From: Chloroflexus sp. Y-396-1 | GTDB lineage: Bacteria; Chloroflexota; Chloroflexia; Chloroflexales; Chloroflexaceae | DNA: 64,000 bases | Direction of reading: 5' to 3' | Assembly (NCBI RefSeq): GCF_000516515.1 | Contig: NZ_KI911784.1 | Coordinates: 806,001-870,000 of the forward strand | In this document: positions 26,482 through 37,514 of the stretch, in pieces | How positions within the stretch are numbered: the stretch's first letter is position 1 | Layout of the letters: each line of letters starts with the position of its first letter | Notes under the pieces: model-generated | Seen by the model: the letters and a program-made list of their open reading frames with translations, nothing else | Database searches by the model: none | What the model was told of the DNA's origin: nothing | Translations under genes and position numbers: made by a program

Positions 26482-27489
26482 TCAATTTAAGGTATCCTCA
26501 GCATTGTTACGCTGAGGACGAATAACCGACACCTGAGATGCCATCCAACGCTGCAATGCTTCTTGGGGTGAGGAGGCAACATCGAGTTCGCGCAGATCGA
26601 TCCCTATATGTGTTAACGTGAGAGCCACCTGTGATGAAATACCGGTCAGAATCACCTGACAGCCCAGCAGCCGTAGCGCCCGCACCGTTTGGGTCAAAGC
26701 ATTGGCGACGGCAGTATCAATCACCGGTACACCGGCGACATCGATGATCACTAGATTGACACGACGTTCGTAGACCAGCTCTAGTAAACGCGACGTGATC
26801 TTCCCGGCGCGTCGGCTATCGATACCGCCCACCAGTGGCGCCAAGAGTACGCCATCGGCAATACGTACCGCCGGAGTTTCGAGCTGGCTTACCAGTTCGA
26901 GCAGCTCTTGCTGGCGTTGATTCTGTTCGGCCAGCTCACGCCGTTGCTGTTCAATAGCAGCAGCCCGTGTTTCGCTTTCAGCACGGGCTGCTTCAGCCTG
27001 AGCGGCATTACGTTCAGCCTCGATCCGGGCTGAGTCGAGCGCAAAGCGCGCAGCCGAGAAGGCTGTCACTTGCACCAGATAGCTGGCAAGGATGGGTATA
27101 TTAGCGTATATGCTGTCTATGGAACCATTTTCGAGCACATCGCGACTGAGCAAAATCACAAGTATTGCTAACCCAACACCGGCGACCCATTGCGTGTTGG
27201 TTATGGCAACTGCAAATGCCAGTGGGGTAAAAATCACTATTGTCTCTTGCGTTAGGGGTAACGCAGCCGCCACGACCAGGGTTATGCCGGCTGTGGCAAA
27301 GAAACGGGCACCGTCCCAGCCCCGCCAGTAGAGCCAGGTAGCCAGGCCAAAAATAGCCGAAACAACCCATGTCAGGACGATGGTGAAGATCGGATCACCG
27401 AAGACGAGATTTAGCAGCCCTCGCACAAAGGTATAGGCTGCCATACCTGCCATGAGAATGAACGCCAACTGTCGTTGAGTAATTTTCAC
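26482..27489 (-). CDS. Membrane protein with C-terminal STAS domain (RsbR-like)
   Basis: 335 residues. Residues 1-150 hold about five membrane helices (for example FILMAGMAAYTFVRGLLNLV and ILVILL). A long Ala/Glu/Arg coiled coil (about 160-210) leads into a STAS domain (about 215-330) with LVGGIDSRRAGKI, NLVIIDVAGVPVIDTAVANAL and LLGCQVILTGI. This last part resembles RsbR-type stressosome antagonists, where Ser/Thr residues near VIDT and GI(S/T) are phosphorylated. A membrane-linked STAS sensor could connect to the PP2C phosphatase at the start of the window, but no kinase of the RsbT type is seen. Start follows a GGAGG. Confidence 0.85.
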   Translation of the reverse strand: MKITQRQLAFILMAGMAAYTFVRGLLNLVFGDPIFTIVLTWVVSAIFGLATWLYWRGWDGARFFATAGITLVVAAALPLTQETIVIFTPLAFAVAITNTQWVAGVGLAILVILLSRDVLENGSIDSIYANIPILASYLVQVTAFSAARFALDSARIEAERNAAQAEAARAESETRAAAIEQQRRELAEQNQRQQELLELVSQLETPAVRIADGVLLAPLVGGIDSRRAGKITSRLLELVYERRVNLVIIDVAGVPVIDTAVANALTQTVRALRLLGCQVILTGISSQVALTLTHIGIDLRELDVASSPQEALQRWMASQVSVIRPQRNNAEDTLN

Positions 27490-27507
27490 GTAGCCTCCTC
27501 ACTGTTT

Positions 27508-29287
<1,780 letters not shown>

Positions 29288-29639
29288 CGTCTTCTCCGTA
29301 TGAAACGTCACCAGACAAAACTGATGCACGAGTGTTATCATACCATTGAACGAACAATGTGTGGGCATAACCGGAGAGGCTATTCAGGGCTTTTCGCGGC
29401 GCCTGGAGGGGCACGGCGGCACCGTGCTTCCGCTACGACACGTCCACAAGGTGGTGCGGCACACGGGTGGTACGATAAGATCCGACTTTTCGTGTCAGAA
29501 TTGGTATAACACCCTGGGTCTGCTATAATTGCTCTTGCATTGTGAACGGTTTTGGATGCAGATCGCTGTGCTATTCCACAACAACAGATGATGCAACACT
29601 GAATCGGCCGATCGCGCCGATGTTAAGGAGGGATTACCA
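29288..29639. other. Divergent intergenic region with a plus-strand promoter
   Basis: 352 bp between the TPR gene and mltG. It contains GGCACGGCGGCACCGTGCTTCC (a GCACGG/CCGTGC dyad) at about 29416 and the promoter listed separately. A GGAGG site lies just ahead of mltG. No tRNA or small RNA is recognised. Confidence 0.5.
29501..29529 (+). promoter_or_regulatory. Predicted sigma-70-type promoter of the mltG operon
   Basis: TTGGTA (29501-29506), a 17-bp spacer and a consensus TATAAT (29524-29529). Transcription would start near 29536 and leave a leader of about 100 nt before mltG. Confidence 0.65.
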
Positions 29640-30710
29640 ATGCGGCATGTCCGCGCGCTATTGCTCGCTCTCTCATTGTTGGCGCTCGTGGTCTCGTGTG
29701 GCAGTTATGTCCTTCTCGGCGAATTACGGGCAACACCATCAACCACTGTTGAGCCGGTTGAATTCGTTGTTGCACCCGGCGAAACGGCCAACGATATTGC
29801 TAGCCGGCTTAGTGCCGCTGGTCTGATCCGCCAGCCAATGTTATTCCGCATCCTAGTGCGCTGGCGTGGCCTGGATCAGCAAATTCAAGCCGGTCGCTAT
29901 GTGCTCAGCCCGACAATGACGATGAGTGAAATTCTGATGGTCTTGCAGAGTGGTAAGGTGGTTGACGACATTCAAATTACGATACCAGAAGGATTACGGC
30001 TGGAAGAGATAGCAACGATTATTGCTGCAGCCGGTCTGGTCAGCGAAGCGGAGTTTCTCGAGGTTGCCCGCGACGGTGACCGTTTTCGCGATGACTACTT
30101 TTTGCTCAACAGCCTACCCTCTGGAGCGACTCTGGAAGGATACCTCTTTCCTGACACCTACCGTTTTGCGCCATCAGCAGATGCTGAGACGATTGTGCGC
30201 AAACTGCTTGATCGCTTTGTCGAACAGTATAGCACGATTGAGCGTTCGGTACGTGTCCCTGGCGTAACCGTGCATCAGATTGTGACGATGGCGTCGATTA
30301 TTCAGCGTGAAGCAGTGCTACTAAGCGAAATGCCTAAAATCAGTGCGGTGTTTTGGAATCGACTCAAGCCACAATTCGCGCCAACCTTCGGTGGCGGCCT
30401 CCTCGGCGCCGATGCGACGGTACAATATGCCTTGGGTTACGATCCGGTCGAGGGCACCTGGTGGCAACGTGAGTTGACCGTGGAAGAGCTAGCAATTCAA
30501 AGTCCGTACAACACTCGCGTCACGCCCGGTCTCCCACCAGGGCCAATTGCCGCTCCTGGTCTGGCAGCACTAACTGCGGCTGCTCAACCTGATGAGTCGT
30601 CGCCATATCTCTTTTTTGTCGCCAGTTGTGAGCGAGATGGTTCACACAAATTTGCAACGACGATCGAAGAATTTCGTATCTATGAAGCGGAGTGGCTAGC
30701 GTGTCAGTAA
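29640..30710 (+). CDS. mltG: Endolytic murein transglycosylase MltG (YceG-like)
   Basis: 356 residues with an N-terminal membrane anchor (ALLLALSLLALVVSCGSYVLL). A LysM-like segment (VAPGETANDIASRLSAAGLI) leads to the YceG domain with EGYLFPDTY, the catalytic Glu in ASIIQREA, SPYNTRVTPGLPPGPI and SPYLFF. It cuts nascent peptidoglycan strands in the membrane-proximal zone and limits glycan length. It heads a compact operon with aroE, the prepilin peptidase and a nucleotidyltransferase. The ATG follows GGAGG. The Cys after the hydrophobic run (VSCGS) could suggest a lipobox but is poorly placed. Confidence 0.93.
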   Translation: MRHVRALLLALSLLALVVSCGSYVLLGELRATPSTTVEPVEFVVAPGETANDIASRLSAAGLIRQPMLFRILVRWRGLDQQIQAGRYVLSPTMTMSEILMVLQSGKVVDDIQITIPEGLRLEEIATIIAAAGLVSEAEFLEVARDGDRFRDDYFLLNSLPSGATLEGYLFPDTYRFAPSADAETIVRKLLDRFVEQYSTIERSVRVPGVTVHQIVTMASIIQREAVLLSEMPKISAVFWNRLKPQFAPTFGGGLLGADATVQYALGYDPVEGTWWQRELTVEELAIQSPYNTRVTPGLPPGPIAAPGLAALTAAAQPDESSPYLFFVASCERDGSHKFATTIEEFRIYEAEWLACQ

Positions 30711-31558
30711 CATCAACAACCACGGCTGAGATTTGGTTGATCGGTGACCCGGTAGCCCATTCACGTTCGCCAGCAATGCACAACGCTGCCCTGGCTGCAT
30801 TGGGCATTGCCGCTCGTTATCGGGCTGTTCAAACAACTGCTGCTGAACTGGCCAGCCGTCTTACCGAGTTGCGTCAACCAACATTTCTTGGCGCTAATGT
30901 AACGCTTCCGCACAAACAAGCGGTGATACCGTTTCTTGATGAGATTGAACCGGCAGCCGCCAGAATTGGCGCTGTAAACACGATTGTGCGGCTATCTGAT
31001 GGCCGTTTGTTGGGCACAAATACCGATGCACCAGGGTTGCTGGCCGATCTGGCAGCAGCCCGGTGGACGCCGACCGATCAAGAGGTGGTTATCCTAGGTG
31101 CATCAGGCGCAGCACGAGCAGCAGCATTTGCTTTGGCCGATGCTGGTGTAAGCAGCATCACCATTGTGAATCGGAGCTTGATGCGGGCTATCGATCTGGC
31201 AGCAGCGACCGCGGCCAACCAGCCGGCGTTACGTGTGCGAGCATTAGCCCTGAGTGATCCGGCGGTGGATGAAGTAGTCGCTCGTTGCACGCTCTTGATC
31301 AACGCAACGGCACTGGGCTGGCGCGACGATGAGACGCCCCTCCCCGATCCACCGGTTGGTACGCATTGTCTGGTCTACGATATGGTCTACCGTGAGACGA
31401 CCCTCTTACGAGCAGCAGCCGCTCGTGGCGCACGAGTACGTGATGGGCGGGGGATGCTGGTGGAACAGGGAGCACTGGCTTTTGAGCGCTGGACAGGGTA
31501 TCCGGCGCCACGAGCGTTGATGTGGCAGGCTGCCTTTGGTGTGGAGCACGGGCCATGA
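30701..31558 (+). CDS. aroE: Shikimate dehydrogenase
   Basis: 285 residues from the GTG at 30701 (GGAG eight bases upstream); its start overlaps the mltG stop. Reduces 3-dehydroshikimate to shikimate with NADPH. Shikimate-binding residues are in AHSRSPAMHN, NVTLPHKQAV (catalytic Lys) and GTNTDAPG (Asp); the NADP fold begins at GASGAARAAAFAL, followed by NRS, which favours NADP. The C-terminal block has LVYDMVYRE and GMLVEQGALAFERWTG. All key residues are present. Confidence 0.95.
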   Translation: MSVTSTTTAEIWLIGDPVAHSRSPAMHNAALAALGIAARYRAVQTTAAELASRLTELRQPTFLGANVTLPHKQAVIPFLDEIEPAAARIGAVNTIVRLSDGRLLGTNTDAPGLLADLAAARWTPTDQEVVILGASGAARAAAFALADAGVSSITIVNRSLMRAIDLAAATAANQPALRVRALALSDPAVDEVVARCTLLINATALGWRDDETPLPDPPVGTHCLVYDMVYRETTLLRAAAARGARVRDGRGMLVEQGALAFERWTGYPAPRALMWQAAFGVEHGP

Positions 31559-32298
31559 TGGATGCATTGGTGATTGTGATTGGTCTGGTGCTGGGAAGTT
31601 TCCTAAATATCGTCATTATTCGCTTACCGCGTGAGCGACGGTTACTGGGTTGGCCGCGTTGTATTCGTACCGGCCAACCATTGCAATGGTGGCAGTTGTT
31701 ACCGGTGTTGGGATGGCTACTACAACGTGGCCGGGCCGCCGACGGTCGATCATTACCCGTCATCTACCCGCTCGTTGAGATTGGCAGTGCGCTCTGGTTG
31801 TGGCGGCTCTACGATGTATACGGTTTAGGGCCACTGTTTGCGTATCTGACGTTTGTTGGAGGAATCTTGATTATCACCGGTGTCGTTGACTGGCTCTACC
31901 GCTGGATCTATACGGTTGTTATTTTGGGTGGCGCCGTGGTTGCCTTTATTTGGGGGTCATTTGTTGGAGCAGGCTGGCGTGAATTGCTACTTGGGGGACT
32001 GATCGGTGGTGTTGGCTTCTTTTTTCTGTATCTGCTCGCGTTGATCTTGTTTCCAGGAAAATCAGCACCGTTTGGCCTGGGTGATGTCTATCTTGCAATC
32101 TTTATCGGGGCAGCACTTGGTCTGCGCCACCTTGGCCCGGCATTGTTGTACGGTGTGTTTATGGCCGGGTTTGTGGCTGCCGGTATCTTGCTAGCCCGAC
32201 GCTTCGGGCGTCAGACACCAGAATACCTGCCTTACGGCGCGTATTTATGCCTGGGTGTGTTACTCTACATTGCCCTGGGTGGGTACCAGTTGACATGA
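31555..32298 (+). CDS. Type IV prepilin peptidase lacking the zinc cysteines
   Basis: 247 residues, polytopic. The ATG overlaps the aroE stop (ATGA), so the two are translationally coupled. It matches the A24 aspartyl prepilin peptidase family: an N-terminal GSFLNIVIIRLPRE, a catalytic Asp in TGVVDWLYRWI and the second in FGLGDVYLAIF. The cytoplasmic loop normally carries two CxxC pairs; here it reads RCIRTGQPLQWWQLLPVLGW with only one Cys, so no zinc site can form. It probably cleaves, and perhaps methylates, type IV pilin-like signal peptides. No pilin gene is close by. Confidence 0.87.
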   Translation: MMDALVIVIGLVLGSFLNIVIIRLPRERRLLGWPRCIRTGQPLQWWQLLPVLGWLLQRGRAADGRSLPVIYPLVEIGSALWLWRLYDVYGLGPLFAYLTFVGGILIITGVVDWLYRWIYTVVILGGAVVAFIWGSFVGAGWRELLLGGLIGGVGFFFLYLLALILFPGKSAPFGLGDVYLAIFIGAALGLRHLGPALLYGVFMAGFVAAGILLARRFGRQTPEYLPYGAYLCLGVLLYIALGGYQLT

Positions 32299-32304
32299 GG
32301 GGAG

Positions 32305-33075
32305 ATGATGATCGGCTTGATTCCGGCAGCAGGTATGGCTACTCGTCTAGGCGCGTTACCGTGTAGCAAGGAACTTTTACCGGTCGGTGCTTTTACCACA
32401 CCGAATGGCTCGCGACCTCGACCTGTGATCACCTATCTGCTGGCTCAATGGCAGCTTGCCGGTATCGAGCGGGCACTGATTGTAGTACGACCCGGTAAAT
32501 GGGATATTCTGAATTATTTGGGTGACGGTACTGCTTTCGGGCCACGCCTAGGCTATTTGATCGTCCACGAACCGTATGGTGCAGCGTATACGCTTGCCGC
32601 CGCTCTACCATTCATACAAGGGCAAACAGTTGTCCTCGGTTTACCCGATGTCATTCTGGAGCCAGCAAACGTGTACGCGACCCTTGTCGCTCACCATACC
32701 ACGAGACAGCCCGATCTCACACTCGGTCTTTTTCCCTGCCCAAACCCGCAAACAGCCGATATGGTCGCTTTAGATACCGATGGCCGTCATGTAACGGCCA
32801 TTGAGATTAAGCCTACCCACACCGATTTGCGCTGGACATGGATGGCTGCTATCTGGTCGCCAGCAGTGACAGGCATTCTGAACGAGGTGGTAGCGGATGA
32901 TCGAGCCGCTCGTCGGCGTGGTGAAGAGCGGCCAGAATTGCACATCGGCGTCGTTTTTCAAACGGCAATCGTGCGCGGTCTGAACATCGAAGGAGTGATT
33001 TTTCCGCACGGTCAGGCGCTCGATATTGGCACCCCAATGGGTTGGGAGCAGGCCTGTCGGTTGATGGGAGCGTAG
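32305..33075 (+). CDS. Sugar-nucleotide (NTP) transferase
   Basis: 256 residues. The NTP-transferase signature LIPAAGMATRLG..CSKELLPV begins at residue 4, followed by PVITYLL, GYLIVHEPYGAAYTLAAA and VLGLPDVIL (metal-site Asp). The fold is that of RmlA/GalU-type nucleotidylyltransferases making an NDP-sugar from NTP and sugar-1-phosphate, but the active-site loops differ, and neither nucleotide nor sugar can be named. It is the last gene of the mltG operon, with a GAGG site 6 bp ahead of the start. Confidence 0.82.
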   Translation: MMIGLIPAAGMATRLGALPCSKELLPVGAFTTPNGSRPRPVITYLLAQWQLAGIERALIVVRPGKWDILNYLGDGTAFGPRLGYLIVHEPYGAAYTLAAALPFIQGQTVVLGLPDVILEPANVYATLVAHHTTRQPDLTLGLFPCPNPQTADMVALDTDGRHVTAIEIKPTHTDLRWTWMAAIWSPAVTGILNEVVADDRAARRRGEERPELHIGVVFQTAIVRGLNIEGVIFPHGQALDIGTPMGWEQACRLMGA

Positions 33076-33529
33076 GATCAGGGCTTTTCAACGTTTTCAA
33101 CCTAACTGGCACAAAAGAGAGCAGAAGCGTGGGCGGAAGAGGCGAGTTCCCGGTCTGATTCTGGACGATAGCCTGTTCCCTGGTAACTCGCGATCATGTC
33201 CATCACTGTCGCGGTAGGAGCGGGTTCCAAACCCGCCCCTGATGGTGTTTTGACAGACCAAACAATGGTTTTCAGCCGTGCATCCAGGCGACCGCAAGAT
33301 TGCGCCTCAGCGGAAGCAGGTAGGTGATGTTTATCGGTATTGCTCGGTTTTGAATAGTCTATGTATCAAAAGTCATCCAAAGCTGAGAACTCCGAAAATC
33401 CCTTTTCTAAACGCGGCCAGTGCCTTCAGCTCGCTGTAACCATTGCTTGCGCTAAAGCAGAAGCTCTCTTCCGAGAACTTGGAGCCACGCGACGATGACC
33501 ACCCAGGTCGGAGACGTCATAACAATCAT
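33076..33529. other. Intergenic region with dispersed hairpins
   Basis: 454 bp between the convergent nucleotidyltransferase and purA genes. It contains GCGGGTT-CCA-AACCCGC at 33220-33236 and a CCAAACAATGGTTTTCAGCCGTGCA block at about 33256-33282 that recurs in altered form at about 52017-52041. No gene is supported. Confidence 0.6.
33220..33236. repeat. Dispersed hairpin GCGGGTT-n3-AACCCGC
   Basis: A perfect 7-bp stem. A near copy with loop TAG and one mismatch is at 2903-2919. Both lie in gene-free DNA. Confidence 0.6.
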
Positions 33530-34822
33530 TTAAAACACATCGGCGACCATAATCGTATGATCACGACTGGGACCAACTGAGACAATACCCAGCCGGGCGC
33601 CTACCAACTGACAGATTCGTGCGATATACGCCTGGGCTGCATCGGGAAGATCGGCAAAGCGCCGTATATGGCGGGTAGGTTCTGACCAACCCGGCAACTC
33701 TTCGTAAACCGGTTCAATCTGCTCGAAGAGAGCGGTCGTCGTTGGTGGATATTCCAGAATTGCGTCATTCAATTTATAGCCAGTGCAAATTTTAATCGTC
33801 TCTAACCCGTCGAGAACATCGAGTTTCGTAATTGCCAGGGTATCGATCCCATTGACTTGGGCCGCATAGCGTGTCATGACCGCATCGAACCATCCAACCC
33901 GCCGCAAGCGACCGGTCGTTGTCCCAACTTCAGCCCAGGGTGTACCGATCTGCCGCAAGGTATCGGCTACAGCGCCATCAACCTCTGTTGGAAATGGCCC
34001 CTCGCCGACACGAGTCGTGTATGCCTTGACCACCCCGATCACCGAATTGATGCGCGTTGGCCCAATGCCACTACCCTGACAGGCGCCGGCTGCGCCGGGC
34101 GGCGAAGAGGTCACGAAGGGATACGTCCCATGGTCAATATCAAGTAATGCACCCTGTGCACCCTCAAGTAACACCGGTAGGTCCTTCTCTAATGCCCGGT
34201 GAATGATGGGATGAACATCGGTAATATGATTAGCCAGTCGTCGTCCATACTCTAAGTAAGTCAGATACGTATCGTGCAATGAAAGCGGACGGGCATTGTA
34301 CAACCGGGTCAACAGACGATTCTTCTCTTCCAGTACCAAGCGTAAGCGGTTGAGCAGAGTCTCTTCGTGCAGGAGATCGCCCATCCGTATCCCTGAACGG
34401 CTCATCTTATCGGCGAAAGCTGGCCCAATACCACGACCGGTCGTACCAATCCGGCCCTCACCACGAGCCTCTTCCTGCAACTGGTCAAGCTGAATGTGAT
34501 AGGGCATAATCACGTGGGCGCGATCACTGATAAACAACTTCGCCGTTGATACGCCACGTGCCTCAAGATCGTCGATCTCTTTGATCAAGACTTCTGGGTT
34601 GATCACGACGCCAGGACCGATCACATTGACGATGCCCGGATCAAAGATACCTGAGGGTACCAGATGCAGCTTGAAGGTACCGAGGTGATTAACAACGGTA
34701 TGACCGGCATTGTTGCCACCACCATACCGAATAACCAGGCGTGCACGGGCTGCCAGCAGATCGACCAAATGACCTTTGCCCTCATCACCCCATTGAGCAC
34801 CAATTAATGCAACAACAGGCAT
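33530..34822 (-). CDS. purA: Adenylosuccinate synthase
   Basis: 430 residues, full length. It joins IMP and aspartate with GTP in AMP synthesis. Signature motifs: GAQWGDEGKGHLVDLLA (catalytic Asp and P-loop), NNAGHTVV (catalytic His), GPGVVINP, TTGRGIGPAFADK, EGAQGALLDIDHGTYPFVT and TKLDVLDGL (GTP-binding). An AGGAGTGAG site precedes the ATG. It is a single gene with its own upstream region toward argD. Confidence 0.97.
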   Translation of the reverse strand: MPVVALIGAQWGDEGKGHLVDLLAARARLVIRYGGGNNAGHTVVNHLGTFKLHLVPSGIFDPGIVNVIGPGVVINPEVLIKEIDDLEARGVSTAKLFISDRAHVIMPYHIQLDQLQEEARGEGRIGTTGRGIGPAFADKMSRSGIRMGDLLHEETLLNRLRLVLEEKNRLLTRLYNARPLSLHDTYLTYLEYGRRLANHITDVHPIIHRALEKDLPVLLEGAQGALLDIDHGTYPFVTSSPPGAAGACQGSGIGPTRINSVIGVVKAYTTRVGEGPFPTEVDGAVADTLRQIGTPWAEVGTTTGRLRRVGWFDAVMTRYAAQVNGIDTLAITKLDVLDGLETIKICTGYKLNDAILEYPPTTTALFEQIEPVYEELPGWSEPTRHIRRFADLPDAAQAYIARICQLVGARLGIVSVGPSRDHTIMVADVF

Positions 34823-34891
34823 CGTCTCACTCCTTTTTATGGTAGCATGCGTAGTACGTCTATATCCTTCAGCTATCCACCTGAACCACGA

Positions 34892-36094
34892 TCAGGAACG
34901 CAACGCTGCACGCAGACCCGCTAACGCCTCGTCAACATGTTCTGGTTGAATGATCAGCGGTGGCAGCAAGCGAATAACATCTTCACCTGCTGTCGCAACG
35001 AGGAGACCGTGGCGATGGGCAGCTTCTCGAACAGCACTAGCCGAACCAGCAATCCGAATACCACGCATTAACCCACGTCCACGCAATTCAAGCACCTGGT
35101 CGGCGTGGTCGGCAGCGAAATCGTGTAAAGCTTCGTCGAAATAGTTACTCACCTGCCGGACATGGTTCAAAAAGGATGGATCGCTAATCTTGCGGAATAC
35201 CACTGTTCCGACCGCAGTGGCGAGAGGATTCCCACCAAACGTTGTTCCATGGTCGCCAGGATGGATCGTATCTGCCACGTGTTGCCCCATTAGCACAGCA
35301 CCGATGGGTAGACCACCGGCCAGCGGCTTCGCGACAGTCATCATGTCAGGGTATACACCGAGCTGTTCATGGGCCCAGAGCGTACCGGTGCGACCGACAC
35401 CACACTGTATTTCGTCAAATATCAGGAGCGCACCGTAACGATGACAGAGATCGCGTACCCCCTGTATGAAAGCTGGCTCAGCCGCACGCAAACCACCTTC
35501 ACCCTGCACCGGTTCGATCACTACAGCGCAAACGTCATCACTCATAACCTCCGCCAGTGATACCAGATCGTTGTAGCGAGCAAAGCGCACGCCAGGCATG
35601 ACCGGCATAAAGGGTTCACGGTATTTCTCGCGAGCCGTAATCGCCACCGCTCCCATAGTACGACCATGGAAGCTACCATCGAACGCGACAATGGTCGTTT
35701 TGCCTTCACCAAAGTGAGCGCGTGCATAGCGACGTGAGAATTTGATCGCACCTTCGATGGCTTCAGCACCGCTGTTGCAAAAGAATGCCTTGGCAAAGGC
35801 CGGACTACTTTGCACCAGCAGCTTCGCCAGCTCAATAGCCGGTCGGGTGTGGTAAAGGTTAGAAACGTGGATCAGCCGTTCAGCCTGGGCATTGATCGCC
35901 GCAAGTACATCTCGATCACCATAACCGAGCGCATTCACGGCGATTCCAGCCACAAAATCGAGGTAGCGACGACCTTCGCTATCGTAGAGATAAACCCCTT
36001 CACCACGTTCGATAACGAAATCGGCCCGCACATAGCTCTGCAAGAGATAGTCGTGATCGGCCTGAATAATATCTGCGGCACGCTCGCCGGTCAT
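34892..36094 (-). CDS. argD: Acetylornithine aminotransferase (class III)
   Basis: 400 residues from the ATG at 36094, which follows AAAGGACAGG; the open frame continues upstream without a site. A PLP-dependent class III transaminase: NSGAEAIEGAIKFSRRYAR, FHGRTMGA, VIEPVQGEGG, LLIFDEIQCGVGRTG and the PLP lysine in TVAKPLAGGLPIGA. Length and motifs fit ArgD of arginine synthesis; ornithine or succinylornithine aminotransferase are close alternatives, and no other arg gene is nearby. Confidence 0.88.
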   Translation of the reverse strand: MTGERAADIIQADHDYLLQSYVRADFVIERGEGVYLYDSEGRRYLDFVAGIAVNALGYGDRDVLAAINAQAERLIHVSNLYHTRPAIELAKLLVQSSPAFAKAFFCNSGAEAIEGAIKFSRRYARAHFGEGKTTIVAFDGSFHGRTMGAVAITAREKYREPFMPVMPGVRFARYNDLVSLAEVMSDDVCAVVIEPVQGEGGLRAAEPAFIQGVRDLCHRYGALLIFDEIQCGVGRTGTLWAHEQLGVYPDMMTVAKPLAGGLPIGAVLMGQHVADTIHPGDHGTTFGGNPLATAVGTVVFRKISDPSFLNHVRQVSNYFDEALHDFAADHADQVLELRGRGLMRGIRIAGSASAVREAAHRHGLLVATAGEDVIRLLPPLIIQPEHVDEALAGLRAALRS

Positions 36095-36340
36095 AGCCTG
36101 TCCTTTCCGTTCGGTGAGAACACACAGCGCAATTATACCACCGGCAGCCGCTTGTAGAGCATGATCTAAAACCTGGGCTTTTGATGAGGCTCTACGATAA
36201 CATCTATTCACTTGGTCTTTCTAATGAGAAGTGTTGGCGGGCAATGCGTGCGTCGCCCCTATGTGATGGATGGGGGGTTCGCCGTCTTCAGTGAACGTGC
36301 TGTGGAGTATGCCTGGTACCCCTCACCTTCCCCTGACCTC

Positions 36341-36369
36341 CCTTCCTCTCCCACCAGCAGAGAGGAAGG
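36341..36369. repeat. Dispersed hairpin family CCTCACC...CCTCTC-n9-GAGAGG
   Basis: CCTTCCTCTC and GAGAGGAAGG form a 10-bp stem with a 9-nt loop, preceded by CCCCTCACCTTCCCC. A second copy at 51949-51975 has the same leader and loop length with a paired base change in the stem. Confidence 0.75.
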
Positions 36370-36588
36370 AGTAACGTGCGGCGATGCATGCGTCATACCT
36401 TCACCATAGTTCAGAGGGAGATTCGTTGCAGCGTCATGCCGTAGATGGTCACGCCCAAGCAGAGACCACGTATGTGGAACCCGATAGGTATGACGCAAAC
36501 CATATGGCGCTGGGATCCGGATGATGGCGGGGCGGGTGCAATCTCGGGATAGACGATGCCGGATACCAACGTGGACGATGAACAGTAA

Positions 36589-36609
36589 GGGCGAAAAAAT
36601 TTTTCGCCC
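36589..36609. repeat. Perfect AT-core palindrome
   Basis: GGGCGAAAAA-A-TTTTTCGCCC, two 10-bp arms. It resembles a bidirectional terminator stem, or the terminal inverted repeat of a small element, but neither neighbour ends here. Confidence 0.5.
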
Positions 36610-36923
36610 CTACCGTCCATCCATCCCATCCATCCTATCCATCCCATCATCTCGACATCCTGTCATCTGCTGGCATGATTGATACCGACGATGCAATGGG
36701 AACAATGGGAATCGACGGTGGCAATACAATTATTGGTGCTGTACCCATCAGCGACAGCAGTTCACCTAGTTCTGGCGTCAGATCGTACATCAGGAACGCC
36801 AGCGCCACGTTGAAGTTACAGATAGTCCTACCCGGAAATCACCCCGTGGTACTATAGACGCTGCGCAAAGTTTCAACTACGATACTGTGTAGTGATCGCA
36901 TTCTATATGCAATGAGGATTGCC

Positions 36924-37502
36924 GTGACAGCCATCATCCTTCAAACCCCTGCTGCTGATCCGCTCAACCAGATCATTACGCTGCTTGAGCAATTACGGAA
37001 CCGATTGCCATTCGCCGAAGAGGAATTAGCGTATCACACCCAACTGCGGGCGATGCTGGCCGAACAGCAAGAACAAAGCGCAGCAGCATTAGCTGCATGG
37101 CGGACAGCGCTGGCAAGACGTTGGGAATGCGAGGTGCAGGCTCAACGCCTCTACACCCATGTGCGTCAGCAGGTGATTGACGCTGTCGGCACCGATGCAC
37201 CATGTTGGCAGCTTGTGGAAGAGGCGCCAGCCGACGGTGCCTGGATGGCAACCGATCTGCTGAACAACCTACGCCGGCTGGCAATCGTTGTCGATCTGAT
37301 CCAACCTGCACTACCGTCTCACGAGGCGATTCAGGCAGAGTTGCAGACGATGGCAGCGAGGTTGGCGCACGCAATTCAAGAGACAGAAAAGTGTGAGGAA
37401 GAGCGCCGCAGAGTACAGGCCGAGCAGCGGATGCTGAACGAGCTATGTCAACGGTCATACCGACGCACACGCCAACGGATCGCCACCCATTTAGGTGGGT
37501 AA
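36924..37502 (+). CDS. Uncharacterised coiled-coil protein
   Basis: 192 residues from the GTG at 36924 (GAGG 6-9 bases upstream); an ATG at 36912 is the alternative start. No family is recognised. The sequence is helical throughout, with Gln/Glu/Ala/Leu-rich heptads (for example EEELAYHTQLRAMLAEQQEQSAAALAAWR and LAHAIQETEKCEEERRRVQAEQRM) and no signal or membrane helix. It converges on the his/prsW operon with an 12-bp gap. It may be a cytosolic structural or regulatory protein. Confidence 0.6.
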   Translation: MTAIILQTPAADPLNQIITLLEQLRNRLPFAEEELAYHTQLRAMLAEQQEQSAAALAAWRTALARRWECEVQAQRLYTHVRQQVIDAVGTDAPCWQLVEEAPADGAWMATDLLNNLRRLAIVVDLIQPALPSHEAIQAELQTMAARLAHAIQETEKCEEERRRVQAEQRMLNELCQRSYRRTRQRIATHLGG

Positions 37503-37514
37503 GCGACTGTTGGG

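Larger units (their letters stand above)
36095..36923. other. Long intergenic region with hairpins and a CATCC tract
   Basis: About 830 bp. It holds a hairpin at 36341-36369, a perfect palindrome at 36589-36609 and a tract of repeated CCATCC units at about 36615-36650. ORFs of 60-80 codons exist but have no ribosome site or domain. No gene is called. Confidence 0.6.

Noticed and set aside
29369-29500. Possible structured RNA around the GCACGG/CCGTGC dyad
   Set aside because: Only a short stem is visible and no tRNA or riboswitch motif matches.
36615-36650. Tandem CCATCC units as a minisatellite gene or array
   Set aside because: Short, imperfect and outside any reading frame; treated as simple-sequence tract.
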